NCBI GenBank assembly: GCA_019746975.1
Contig: JAIERK010000113.1
Location: forward strand, 18,854-82,853
Reading direction: 5' to 3'
From: Candidatus Obscuribacterales bacterium
GTDB taxonomy: Bacteria; Cyanobacteriota; Vampirovibrionia; Obscuribacterales; Obscuribacteraceae
Length of the DNA stretch: 64,000 bases
Shown piece after piece: positions 45,252 through 54,110 of this stretch; position 1 is the stretch's first letter; each line of letters opens with the position of its first letter. The position numbers and the translations under genes were made by a program. The notes beneath the pieces are model-generated. The model did not search any database. It was not told the origin of the DNA and saw nothing but the letters and a program-made list of their open reading frames with translations.

Positions 45252-45405
45252 GATAATCCTGGTAACTATACAAAGCCAATTGTAGCGCGATCACGCCATT
45301 TTGCAATTACATTAGACGCATTGCGCAAATCTGAGCGGAACTATATATGGTGCGTATGTCCAGGCGCTATCCTGTTGGGTACCTACGGGTTGGACGCATT
45401 GATCG
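45252..45405 (-). promoter_or_regulatory. Secretin upstream region
   Basis: This 154-bp AT-rich gap lies between the TPR gene and the secretin, both leftward. The secretin promoter or a read-through spacer is likely. A tatatggtgcg element lies near 45342 but no -35 was assigned. Confidence 0.3.
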
Positions 45406-46869
45406 CTATTTGTTTTTGCCGGACAGTCCAAAAATGGCAATCTGGAGGTTATTGCGTGCTTCGCTCAAGTGAGGATTGAGCCGGAGTGCCAATTGTAATT
45501 GCGTGACTGCGGAGGCTACGTCGCCTTTTCCATACAGGGCATAGCCTAGATCGTTGCGTGCTTGCGCATTGAGCGGATCAAGATTGACTGCTTGTTGAAA
45601 CTCTTGTACAGCGTCCGCGACGGCAGTGTTGGCATAGAGTGCTCTGCCAAGCGCAATGTGACTGTCGGCCGAGGTCGGGTCCAGCAAGGTGGCTTGACGA
45701 GCGGTTCTCAACGCACTTTGCTTTTCATCAGTTGCAAGCAGTGCTCGAGTAAGGGCGACATGCGCCTTGGAAGAATTTGGCATCACTGAGACCGCCTGTC
45801 TGGCGGCCTTCACTGCTCCGTCATGATCCTGCACCACCAACAATGCTTCGGAGAGTCCGGACAGACCGTCAGGCGTCGGTCGCGTTTCGTTTGCTCGCCT
45901 GAATTCATCAATGGCTTCTGAGATTGCGCCGTGCCTCATCAAGCTGTCTGCGAAAAACACCCTGGCGTCTGCAAAAGTCGGATCGATTTCGATTGCTCGT
46001 TGAAACTCGGCATGCGCAGCGGATTGATCCCCTGCGTCGTCGAGCAACTTGGCAAGCAGCGTGTGACCGATAACTCCATCTGGCTGAAGTGCTATCGCTC
46101 GTTTCATCTCCGTAGCCGCGCCTTCATAGTCGCCAGCGAGATAAAGGTGACAACCGAGTCTGATTCGCAGCGAAGGATCTTGAGGATGGTCTGTCACCTC
46201 GCGACGGAGCCTCACCAGTAGGTCGCCGACGGTGCGGAGATCTGTGTGGGTGAGATCCATTCGGAAGAGATCGATCAGACTTGCTTCTTTGGGCTTCTTT
46301 CTGGCGCTTGCTTTGGCAGTCGGTTTGGGCTTCTGATTTGTGCCGGTCGCGGCATTAGCAGAAGGTTGCTGAGCGGTAGTGGCGGCAGTGTCCGGGTTGC
46401 GAGCCGGCTGCTGAGTCTTTCTCGTGGAACTAACTGAATCGACTGCACTCTGTGTTGGCCGTTGGTCGGCAGCATCCGGAATATCGGCAGGCGCGGCTGT
46501 CGTCGCTGTCGGAGTTACTGTTCCAGTCGTACCGGCGGGCTTCTTTGAGGCGCTTGCGTCGCCGATGTCCTGAGTCGAGTTCTGCGAACTGTCTCCAGCA
46601 ACTGGCTGCGGTGTACCTTCCTTGTCTAATTGTGAAGAATCGACCTGGGATTGAGCCTCTTTGGAGGAGGTCAAATCCTGTTCCTCTAGTGGCTTTTCGC
46701 TGCCGGCATTGGATTTGTTTAGTTTGCGACCCCGGAGAAACAGTGAGTTGACGCTATCTTCGACGCGGCTTATACCCACGCCCGCCTGGCACGGCGCAGA
46801 GAGAATTGTGATGGAGCAGGCGGTTACGACGATTAAACTCGTACCTAGCATTGTCAACCTATTGCCCAT
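45406..46869 (-). CDS. Exported TPR-repeat protein
   Basis: The ATG at 46869 is preferred since it begins a clean signal peptide (MGNRLTMLGTSLIVVTACS...CQAG) and avoids overlap with hemW; the open frame reaches 46986. About 487 residues. Residues 40-205 are a low-complexity Ser/Thr/Gln/Pro linker. From about 215 at least six or seven TPR units occur, with repeats such as HTLLAKLLDDAGDQSAAHAEF, AHVALTRALLATDEKQSA, SHIALGRALYAN, and ARNDLGYALYGKGDVASA. It may assist assembly of the secretin encoded downstream, as TPR pilotins do, but no lipobox is present. Confidence 0.82.
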   Translation of the reverse strand: MGNRLTMLGTSLIVVTACSITILSAPCQAGVGISRVEDSVNSLFLRGRKLNKSNAGSEKPLEEQDLTSSKEAQSQVDSSQLDKEGTPQPVAGDSSQNSTQDIGDASASKKPAGTTGTVTPTATTAAPADIPDAADQRPTQSAVDSVSSTRKTQQPARNPDTAATTAQQPSANAATGTNQKPKPTAKASARKKPKEASLIDLFRMDLTHTDLRTVGDLLVRLRREVTDHPQDPSLRIRLGCHLYLAGDYEGAATEMKRAIALQPDGVIGHTLLAKLLDDAGDQSAAHAEFQRAIEIDPTFADARVFFADSLMRHGAISEAIDEFRRANETRPTPDGLSGLSEALLVVQDHDGAVKAARQAVSVMPNSSKAHVALTRALLATDEKQSALRTARQATLLDPTSADSHIALGRALYANTAVADAVQEFQQAVNLDPLNAQARNDLGYALYGKGDVASAVTQLQLALRLNPHLSEARNNLQIAIFGLSGKNK

Positions 46870-46978
46870 GTCTTTGTTAAACCTCACCGATAGCGGCAGA
46901 CAGAAGTAATAAAGGGACTGGCATGTTATTCTTGCATTTGCTGAGAATAACTTCCTGAAGCGCGTTTGAGAAACGAAG

Positions 46979-48139
46979 ATGGCCAATATCGCTGTCGGAC
47001 ACGAGAGTATACGTTCGGCATATATTCACATACCATTTTGCTCTCACAAATGTGAGTTCTGCGATTTCGCGGCTGTCGCCGGAATGTCTCATCTCGAGGA
47101 CGAGTACACGGACGTTATCTGCAACGAGATTCGAGACCGCGTAGCCACAACAGCCTCAGAGATCAGGATTAATACAGTATTTTTCGGTGGAGGAACACCG
47201 GGTTTGGTGGCTCCTTCAACGCTGGAGCGGATCTTCCAAACCCTCTGCGATTCCTGTTCCGTCGAGAGAGATCTAGAATTCTCCATGGAGACAACACCAC
47301 ATTCGATTACGGAAGAGAAAGCACGAGCGTGGAGAAGCCTTGGAATCAACAGGATCTCAATTGGAATCGAATCGCTGAGAGACGATGAACTTTCCGCGAT
47401 CGGTCGAGACCATACTCGTGCACAAGCCTTGTCCGGGCTGGAGATCGCTTGTCGGCATTTTGACAATGTCAATGTAGATTTCATGTATGGACTGCCAACG
47501 CAGACAATTGAAAGCTGGGGAGAGACGCTTGACGACTTGACGTCTCTAACTTCTGAGTTCCCTTCGATCAAACACGTTTCATCGTACTGTCTGGAGCTGG
47601 CAACGAATTCGCCGCTTTTGTCTCGTTTTCCTCGTAGTTCTATCGAGTATCCGCACGATGACTCGATAGCGGACTTCTTTCTCCTTCTTGTGCAGAAGCT
47701 TAGTGACAGCGGCTTCTCGCACTACGAAGTCTCTAACTTCGCTCGACCTGGATTTGCCTGCCGTCACAACTTGGTTTACTGGCAGAACCTTGAATATCTG
47801 GCATTTGGAGTGGGTTCTCACCGATATGTCGATGGCATACGCAGCTCGAATTTTCGTAGCCTCGCCAAGTACATGCGCGAGTATACGGCTGATGAGATGA
47901 GCGAAAGCATCGACGAAAGCACAAGGATTAAAGAAGGCTTGATGCTTGGATTGCGAATGCGGCAGGGGATCATTCTTTCGGAATTTGTTGACCGCTACGG
48001 TATCGATTTAGCTACACGATTTGCTCGTGAAATTGAAAAATTGAAGTCCGGAGGATTAATCGAGTTCGATGGCAGGCATCTGAGAGTCAGCGATTCCGGA
48101 GTGCTCGTCAGCAATGCCATATTGGCTGAATTTATGTGA
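46979..48139 (+). CDS. hemW: Radical SAM heme chaperone HemW
   Basis: HemW delivers heme to membrane targets; it was formerly confused with HemN oxygen-independent coproporphyrinogen oxidase. The 386-residue protein has AYIHIPFCSHKCEFCDF (the CxxxCxxC iron-sulfur motif), VFFGGGTPGLVAPSTLERI and the HemW C-terminal region LVYWQNLEYLAFGVGSH. It lacks the extra N-terminal residues of true HemN. It starts about 110 bp from the divergent TPR gene. Confidence 0.93.
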   Translation: MANIAVGHESIRSAYIHIPFCSHKCEFCDFAAVAGMSHLEDEYTDVICNEIRDRVATTASEIRINTVFFGGGTPGLVAPSTLERIFQTLCDSCSVERDLEFSMETTPHSITEEKARAWRSLGINRISIGIESLRDDELSAIGRDHTRAQALSGLEIACRHFDNVNVDFMYGLPTQTIESWGETLDDLTSLTSEFPSIKHVSSYCLELATNSPLLSRFPRSSIEYPHDDSIADFFLLLVQKLSDSGFSHYEVSNFARPGFACRHNLVYWQNLEYLAFGVGSHRYVDGIRSSNFRSLAKYMREYTADEMSESIDESTRIKEGLMLGLRMRQGIILSEFVDRYGIDLATRFAREIEKLKSGGLIEFDGRHLRVSDSGVLVSNAILAEFM

Positions 48140-48404
48140 CGCTCTTTTGGGTGCTCATATCTATCGCCCAGTGTCTGTTTGTACTTTCAATCGCAATGTA
48201 AACAAGTTTTTTCAAAAGACTTGTATCCATAATGCAAACACAGCTAACACCGACGAAATGATCTTGAAAGTTGCAAAGCCTCTAAAATGGCTGGGAGTCG
48301 AATAATGTGTCGTTTAGTGCCAGCTGGGCGTGGGTATGGAAAGATCGACATAAGAAAGTAAAGCTCTTTCTTTTTCTCTAAAGCTACTTCCTGAGGCTGA
48401 TGCT
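48140..48404 (+). promoter_or_regulatory. Kinase gene upstream region
   Basis: A 265-bp gap. An imperfect hairpin at about 48202-48224 (acaagt...acttgt with a T-run) could terminate hemW transcripts. A TAAAAT -10-like element lies near 48282. No small gene is convincing. Confidence 0.35.
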
Positions 48405-50045
48405 TTGAAAGTCTGTCCTGAGTGCAGTGCCGAGTACGATGACGACGTAGTTGAGTGCCCGAAAGACAAAATTACGCTCAAGTCCGAAAGAGATGCTCTG
48501 GTTGGCACCAAACTTGGCAATAACAATCGATACGATGTGAAATCCGTGCTCGGCCGCGGCGGCATGGGCGTGGTCTACAAAGCGTTCGATGAGCAGACTG
48601 ACCGGTTTGTAGCCATCAAAATGCTGCATTCTCACAAAGTTTCCGACTCGGAAGCGTTGAAGCGGTTCACTCGTGAAGCGAAAACGGTAGCGCAAGTCCG
48701 GCATCATCATATCGTAACGCTCTTCGACTTCGGAATGCACAATCGCCAGCCATTTATCGTGATGGACTTTCTGCAAGGTCGAAGTCTCAAAGATGAGCTT
48801 CAGCGTGTTGGCCCGTTTCCATTCGATCGCGCGTCAAAGATCTTCACTCAGGTGTTCGAAGCGCTCGAATGCGCACACGAGCAGAAGGTCGTTCATCGGG
48901 ATTTGAAGCCCGAAAATATTTTGCTCAGTAAGCATGGCGACGAAGCCGACTGGGTAAAGATCGTCGATTTCGGCTTATCCAAATTACGCGATGATACCGG
49001 TCAAGAAGATTCGCATGTAATCACGAAGGCGGGAGACGTTTGTGGAAGCCCGCCATACATGAGCCCTGAGCAATGTTATGCCACGTCGGTGATCGACCCG
49101 CGAAGCGACATCTACTCGATGGGTATCGTTGTGTACGAAGTGCTCTCGGCCAAGTTGCCGTACAAAGCAAAGTCAGCGATCGAGATGATGGACTGTCATC
49201 TATACGCGCAGCCTATCCCATTCTCCGAGGTTGCGTCGGAATTGAAGGGCTGCAACGAAACAACTTATGTGCTGAAAAAAGCGCTAAATAAGGAGCCTGA
49301 AAATCGATATCAGACTTGCGCCGAGTTTGCCAAAGAGCTTAGAGACGCCCTCCGGCGCGATTGGCCAAAAGTGCGTTCGTACCGTTATCGCCTGGAGGAT
49401 GTCACTTTCCAGAGCCTGGAAAGTGAAGCAACCGCACTAGAGACTGGTGAGCATCCGGCTCTCGATATGAATTTCGCGATGCAATCAAATCCTGTTCAAG
49501 AAGTTATCAAAGAGTTGAGGACTGAAACTGCAGTGCATAAAAACCAGGAATCCCACCACCGGATGCAATCGGTTAATAACACCAACAACGATGAAGACTT
49601 CGAGGAAGAAGAAGAAAGTCCGGGCTTTTTGGCTCGCATTCTGGGCTTCTTCAAACGCGAACGAGACGACGACGAAGATGAGGAAGAGGAAGAGGATTTC
49701 CAGCAACAGTTCGGCTACAGTCATTGCCCTTTCTGCACTGCTCCTGTGAAAGCGCGGCTCCGCTTTTGCGTCAACTGTCAGCGTCAGCTTCCATCCGTTC
49801 AAGAGTTTTCCAAGCTCCGCTTGCAGAACGGTCGATTCGCGATCGCCAACAGAGGTATGCGGCATGAAGAGCCGAAAGGATTCAGCCGACGCGCCAAGAT
49901 GGCTAGCAGCAGTCCTGGACTCTCGACCTTCCGAAAATTCGTTGCTCTCGTGCTTATAGCTGCAATCGGCTATAGCGGCTATATCTGTGTCACCGACAAA
50001 AATGTCAGAAAAGACATTCAAAAAATGATGAAAAGTCTTAAGTAG
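48405..50045 (+). CDS. Ser/Thr protein kinase with zinc ribbons at both ends and a membrane anchor
   Basis: TTG start at 48405 puts a zinc-binding motif first (Cys4, Cys7, Cys18). The kinase domain (about 44-310) is complete: GRGGMGVVYKA, Lys72, HRDLKPEN (Asp166), DFG (Asp188), GSPPYMSPEQC. The 546-residue protein continues with a long acidic linker (EDFEEEEE and DDDEDEEEEEDF), a second zinc ribbon (CPFCTAPVKARLRFCVNC), and a C-terminal membrane helix (about 515-535). It faces a pseudokinase gene across 32 bp, so the pair may be functionally linked. Substrate unknown. Confidence 0.93.
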   Translation: MKVCPECSAEYDDDVVECPKDKITLKSERDALVGTKLGNNNRYDVKSVLGRGGMGVVYKAFDEQTDRFVAIKMLHSHKVSDSEALKRFTREAKTVAQVRHHHIVTLFDFGMHNRQPFIVMDFLQGRSLKDELQRVGPFPFDRASKIFTQVFEALECAHEQKVVHRDLKPENILLSKHGDEADWVKIVDFGLSKLRDDTGQEDSHVITKAGDVCGSPPYMSPEQCYATSVIDPRSDIYSMGIVVYEVLSAKLPYKAKSAIEMMDCHLYAQPIPFSEVASELKGCNETTYVLKKALNKEPENRYQTCAEFAKELRDALRRDWPKVRSYRYRLEDVTFQSLESEATALETGEHPALDMNFAMQSNPVQEVIKELRTETAVHKNQESHHRMQSVNNTNNDEDFEEEEESPGFLARILGFFKRERDDDEDEEEEEDFQQQFGYSHCPFCTAPVKARLRFCVNCQRQLPSVQEFSKLRLQNGRFAIANRGMRHEEPKGFSRRAKMASSSPGLSTFRKFVALVLIAAIGYSGYICVTDKNVRKDIQKMMKSLK

Positions 50046-50077
50046 ACGTGATACCTTACTTGGTGCTGCAGTGAAGT

Positions 50078-51598
50078 CTACTTGGCCGGAGCTTCATCTG
50101 CTTCGAGGCGATGTTTATCGAATTTGATAATCTCCTCGCGGAACTCTTCTGCGCCCTTTTTGTCATGCAACTCTTCATGCACGGTTCGCAATTTCCGCAG
50201 TGTTTTAACTCGGCGATCGCCACCGTCCTCGATATCACGTGCGACCTCGAGCGCGTTACTATAATTCTTCTGTGCTTGCTCGAGATTGCGGCTATTTAGA
50301 GCATTGTCACCGTTAGACATGTCTACAGTCCAGGTCAGTTTTTTCCAAGCCGGTGCATGATCCTCGGGCGGTCCTTCGTACATCAAAAGGACGCCGAGAC
50401 CAATTAAAACACCTACCGCGATAGTGGTGACAAGGTAGACGTGACTCCTCAGATCCTTGACCTTGCCCTCCAGTTCGGCTCTGCTTTCAGGCGGCAGATC
50501 GGGCTCTTGCGCAGGAGCTGCTGGTTGAGTCTGTGCCTGCTCGACAGGTGGGGCCGTCGGTGCCCCCCTCGCCACAGTGTCAAATCCGCCGGTCTCAGCC
50601 TGATACGGTTTGACCTCGTAGGAAGCTTCCATGTATGTCGGCAGGTAGATTCTTGATTTATCTGCGGCGCTGATCAGATCTTGCTTCAGAACGCGAGCTC
50701 CAGCCTGGCGCTTTTGTTTTATCTTGCTGAGCCCATTGAGAGTTATCTTGTCGAACAACGCTGGAATGGCGAGATCAGGCGCCGCTCCGCGGAGTGAAAG
50801 AGGCTGCTCTTCCAGGTGCTTCTGACGGATTTCTTCGAAAGACTTGCCGACGAATGGAGGTAATCCCGTGAGCGTGACATACATGACACAGGCGAGACTG
50901 TAGATGTCGGTTGTCTCATCCGGTTCTCCTTTTGGATCGAAGTACTCGAGTCCAAGGTAAAGCGGACTAATCTCAGTGGCGCGAAGTTCGGGCTTCAGGA
51001 AACGTTGAATGGCGCTCATACACGACAGTTTGATCTGATCGGGTATGCTACCTTCCTGGGCAATTAGAATATGTGCCGGCATACAATTGCCGTGAATCAA
51101 TCCTGCGGCGCCGATCTTCTCCAGCGCCTCGCATAGTTGAAGGAAAAGATGAATTGCTAACTCAGTCGCTAGGTTGCCCTTCTCATCTAATAGCGACGTG
51201 AGCGGCTGCCCGTGAGGGTATGGTGATACGACATAAAGGTAATCCCCTTTCGGCGAGGCACCATATGTAGTGATAGGCAAGACGTTGGTATGATTGATGT
51301 CCGACCACTTCTGCGCGAAATTCATCAGTGCGCTCGTGTCCGTGTCGCTGGCGGGCAATAATGCAATCATCGACATTTTTCCAGTCGCCTGTTCTACGGC
51401 CTTGAAAATCTGATATCGCTCACCCGGCAAGAGGCATGAGTCTGTCACAAAACGGCCGGAGAAAATTTCCGGTATCGGGTCTGGTAGTTCGCGAACCGTC
51501 AGCTCGAAAAAGTCTCGAGGACAAGTGTTTCGCTCAGCTGTGAGCACACTTCTATTGTGCTCCTCTGTTCTGTGACACGCAGGACAATATCTGGTCAT
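50078..51598 (-). CDS. Membrane pseudokinase with zinc ribbon and TPR-like C-terminus
   Basis: The 506-residue protein begins with a zinc ribbon (Cys5, Cys8, Cys26) like the active kinases, then a kinase-fold region (about 58-330). The catalytic HRDLKPEN is replaced by HGNCMPAHI (169-177), the DFG by LSC (191-193), and the glycine loop and ATP-anchoring Lys cannot be found (SMIALLP). Parts of the C-lobe remain (DETTDIYSLACVMYVTLTGLPPF). One membrane helix lies at about 395-415, followed by a TPR-like helical tail. It should not catalyse phosphotransfer and is probably a regulator or scaffold of the facing kinase. Confidence 0.88.
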   Translation of the reverse strand: MTRYCPACHRTEEHNRSVLTAERNTCPRDFFELTVRELPDPIPEIFSGRFVTDSCLLPGERYQIFKAVEQATGKMSMIALLPASDTDTSALMNFAQKWSDINHTNVLPITTYGASPKGDYLYVVSPYPHGQPLTSLLDEKGNLATELAIHLFLQLCEALEKIGAAGLIHGNCMPAHILIAQEGSIPDQIKLSCMSAIQRFLKPELRATEISPLYLGLEYFDPKGEPDETTDIYSLACVMYVTLTGLPPFVGKSFEEIRQKHLEEQPLSLRGAAPDLAIPALFDKITLNGLSKIKQKRQAGARVLKQDLISAADKSRIYLPTYMEASYEVKPYQAETGGFDTVARGAPTAPPVEQAQTQPAAPAQEPDLPPESRAELEGKVKDLRSHVYLVTTIAVGVLIGLGVLLMYEGPPEDHAPAWKKLTWTVDMSNGDNALNSRNLEQAQKNYSNALEVARDIEDGGDRRVKTLRKLRTVHEELHDKKGAEEFREEIIKFDKHRLEADEAPAK

Positions 51599-51611
51599 CA
51601 GTTAACTGCTA

Positions 51612-51911
51612 TTAACTTGGCTTCCATACGCCTTTCATATTCTGACCGATGCGAAAACCTGTGATGAGATTGTGGCGAGTGAGCTGATAAAGCTCGTGAA
51701 GAGCCTCTTGATCTGTAATGCCGTGCTTCGCAGCTATCGCATTAACCTGGTCCATCGCGACTGCCGAGAAGTAAACCAGCACGTCATCATGAACTTCACC
51801 TCGTCCTTGATTCGGAAGTCTGAGAATAGCTCTTCCAAAATCATTGGTGAAAGCGTCTGCCAACTCTGCTGTCAGCAAATCGGAGTAAAAATTATCTGCC
51901 TTTGTTGCCAT
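51612..51911 (-). CDS. Hypothetical small protein, 99 aa
   Basis: I do not recognise this family. The 99-residue protein is all-helical looking and soluble, with YSDLLTAELADAFTNDFGRAI and QEALHELYQLTRHNLITGFRIG. It lies 13 bp upstream of the pseudokinase and 27 bp from the uracil-DNA glycosylase, all leftward, so it is an operon member. No signal or membrane segment. Confidence 0.7.
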   Translation of the reverse strand: MATKADNFYSDLLTAELADAFTNDFGRAILRLPNQGRGEVHDDVLVYFSAVAMDQVNAIAAKHGITDQEALHELYQLTRHNLITGFRIGQNMKGVWKPS

Positions 51912-51938
51912 CTCTTTGTCACCAAAACACGTTCGGGC

Positions 51939-52571
51939 TTACGTAGTTGATCCGTTGAGAACGTCCAATTGTCTTTTGACTTCTTTGATGTCTTGCCACA
52001 TCAGCCACTTCGGGCTGCCGACTTCGCGAGAATCATTCCGGAGCAAATATGACGGATGGAATATAGCCATAACTTTAGCACCGTTTTGCTGATCAAACCA
52101 TTTGCCTCGCACCTTGCTTATTGGGTTTTTAACTTGAAGGATCGCTTGCATCGCGGTCGAGCCGGCCAAAAGAATCAGTTTTGGGTCGATGAATTGAATT
52201 TGCGCTTCTAGAAAGCCCTTACACTGTGCCATTTCCTGAGGTGTGGGTACTCGGTTACCAGGCGGACGGCATTTTACGACGTTGCAAATGTAGACGTCTT
52301 TTTCTTTATCAATTTCTGCTGAGGCGAGGATTTTATCGAGCAACTGACCTGCGCGACCGACGAATGGAAGCCCCGTCTCATCCTCGTTTTGACCAGGTCC
52401 CTCTCCGATGATCATTAATTTAGCTTCCGGGTTACCGCGAAACAAGACAACATTGTTTCGTGCTTTGCACAAATCGCAATTCGTACACTGCCGTGCTGCA
52501 GCATACATTTGCTCCAGATTATCGTATGGCGAGACACTCGCAAGATTCAGCTGTTCGGCTAGTTTCGTCAT
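51939..52571 (-). CDS. Uracil-DNA glycosylase, iron-sulfur (family 4/5) type
   Basis: The ATG at 52571 (MTKLAEQL) is chosen; the open frame extends 22 codons further. About 210 residues. The enzyme removes uracil from DNA. Iron-sulfur Cys are CTNCDLC at the start and VVKCRPPGNRVP and AQCKG further on. The catalytic motif is GEGPGQNEDETGLPFVGRAGQLLD and the C-terminal motif is IFHPSYLLRN. Standard for the family. Confidence 0.93.
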   Translation of the reverse strand: MTKLAEQLNLASVSPYDNLEQMYAAARQCTNCDLCKARNNVVLFRGNPEAKLMIIGEGPGQNEDETGLPFVGRAGQLLDKILASAEIDKEKDVYICNVVKCRPPGNRVPTPQEMAQCKGFLEAQIQFIDPKLILLAGSTAMQAILQVKNPISKVRGKWFDQQNGAKVMAIFHPSYLLRNDSREVGSPKWLMWQDIKEVKRQLDVLNGSTT

Positions 52572-53032
52572 GGTGTTGGCTCTTCTCTTGATTGGATGTA
52601 CTACTTGTGACGCTCCGATAATCACTCTGAGCGTCAATCAATCGATGCCTGATCTACGTGGGCAAAATCGATTCAATCTCGGTTTCCTCCACACAGATCA
52701 ATTAGACCATTGGAAACTGTACTGCCTTAGCATCATCTTCAAATGCGCACACCGTCAGATATTCACGGTGACCAGATCGGATATGTGAGTCTTTCTGAGT
52801 CCGCTCTCATGGTATCGGTGATCACATCAATAGGATGTCGAAAGGGTTGTTTTGCACATAGGACATGTGCAGTTCTGCATGTATATGTGCAGGATAGATT
52901 GATTACTATTGTGAGCGTGCTCTAACGGTATCGTCTTCGGAGGTGAGCACTGAATCTGATGCCATATTTAGAAAGGCTCCAGTTGGGGGACTTCGCTCAC
53001 AACAGCGTTACTTCGAAACTTCGATTAGGTAA
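52572..53032. other. Non-coding region with short hairpins
   Basis: No convincing gene. Hairpins are at 52853-52871 (tgcacat...atgtgca) and just after, with a second ctgca...tgcag stem; the word catgtgcag-like is repeated. The right end is the murI terminator side, the left end the glycosylase promoter. Confidence 0.4.
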
Positions 53033-53959
53033 TTACGAAACTGCTTCTGGGGCGAACTGAATCGGTGTCGGCACGACAGGCTTCTGGAGTCGGCGCAGTA
53101 CGAAAGCAGCTGTTAGCTCATTCATCGTGACTGTCGTAACGGAACCGATGTTCTGCTTCAAGCAGCGCCCCGCGTTGTGCGCGAAGGTCTCTGCGTCACC
53201 GGTGGTAGCGAAGCGGCAGGAGAAGAACGCATCCGGCTGAGGTCCGCCTACGTTGGCTGGCTTACCGGAAATAGCGTTGGCCAAGCACTCGGCGGGATCA
53301 ATTATGAGAGGTGGATAAGCCGTCATGCTGGATAGAACAGATTTCAGCGCGGAATCCAAAAACGGGTAGTGAGTGCATCCATATACTATGGCCTCGACGT
53401 CCGCTTCCAACAACTCTTTCACATACGGTTTGAGTGCGTCCTGGGCGTCCTGGCTATCTGCCAATCCTGCTTCAACAACAGGGACCAGGAGTGGACAACC
53501 GATTTCGTTGACCAAAATCTTCGGGTCTAGCGAGTTGATTTGCTGCGAGAATGCTTTTTTCCGAGCGGTTGCTGCGGTCGCCATCACACCGACTCGCCGA
53601 ACACCGCGATCTTTGATGAATTTAGCGGTCGGCCCCATGAGGTCGAGGACGGGCACTGGTGAGTAAGAGACGAGTTCGTCCTTACCGACAGCGGCGCTCG
53701 TATTGCATGCCATCACGATGGCGTCCAGGTTGAATTGCAACAACCAGCTCGTGAGCTGCTTCACGTAGGTGGTCACCTGACGCGGAGGGCGATTGCCGTA
53801 GGGGCAACGCAACGTGTCACCTATATATACAAACTCTTTTTCAGTGTTGTACTCGAGCCGACCGACGAGACTGCGGAGCACTGATAAGCCACCCACACCC
53901 GAGTCAAAGAGACCAATTCTCGATATCTTTTTCCAACTTGGCTCGGTTGACTGAATCAT
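53033..53959 (-). CDS. murI: Glutamate racemase
   Basis: MurI makes D-glutamate for peptidoglycan in the cytosol. The 308-residue protein has IGLFDSGVGGLSVLRSL, YIGDTLRCPYGNR, VMACNTSAA (first catalytic Cys), GVMATAAT and VYGCTHYPFLDSAL (second catalytic Cys). The C-terminus is slightly extended. It lies next to the amidase gene in the same direction, so two cell-wall genes are together. Confidence 0.96.
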   Translation of the reverse strand: MIQSTEPSWKKISRIGLFDSGVGGLSVLRSLVGRLEYNTEKEFVYIGDTLRCPYGNRPPRQVTTYVKQLTSWLLQFNLDAIVMACNTSAAVGKDELVSYSPVPVLDLMGPTAKFIKDRGVRRVGVMATAATARKKAFSQQINSLDPKILVNEIGCPLLVPVVEAGLADSQDAQDALKPYVKELLEADVEAIVYGCTHYPFLDSALKSVLSSMTAYPPLIIDPAECLANAISGKPANVGGPQPDAFFSCRFATTGDAETFAHNAGRCLKQNIGSVTTVTMNELTAAFVLRRLQKPVVPTPIQFAPEAVS

Positions 53960-54110
53960 CTATGGGTCCTGCTCCTTTCGCCGAAACTTAACTACGACGG
54001 AATCGAGTCATCATGAATACATCTTATGTGTAACTTGCCTCAGGGCCTGTTAATTGTCATTGCGGGTCGGTAAATGTTTGGTAAAGTTGTCTTACCAATC
54101 CCTCTAACGC
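53960..54110. other. Spacer between the amidase and murI
   Basis: A 151-bp gap between two leftward genes; probably holds the murI promoter. No distinct element was seen. Confidence 0.3.

Noticed and set aside
52743..52925. 60-codon plus-strand frame between the glycosylase and murI
   Set aside because: No ribosome binding site, overlaps hairpins, and composition is not protein-like.
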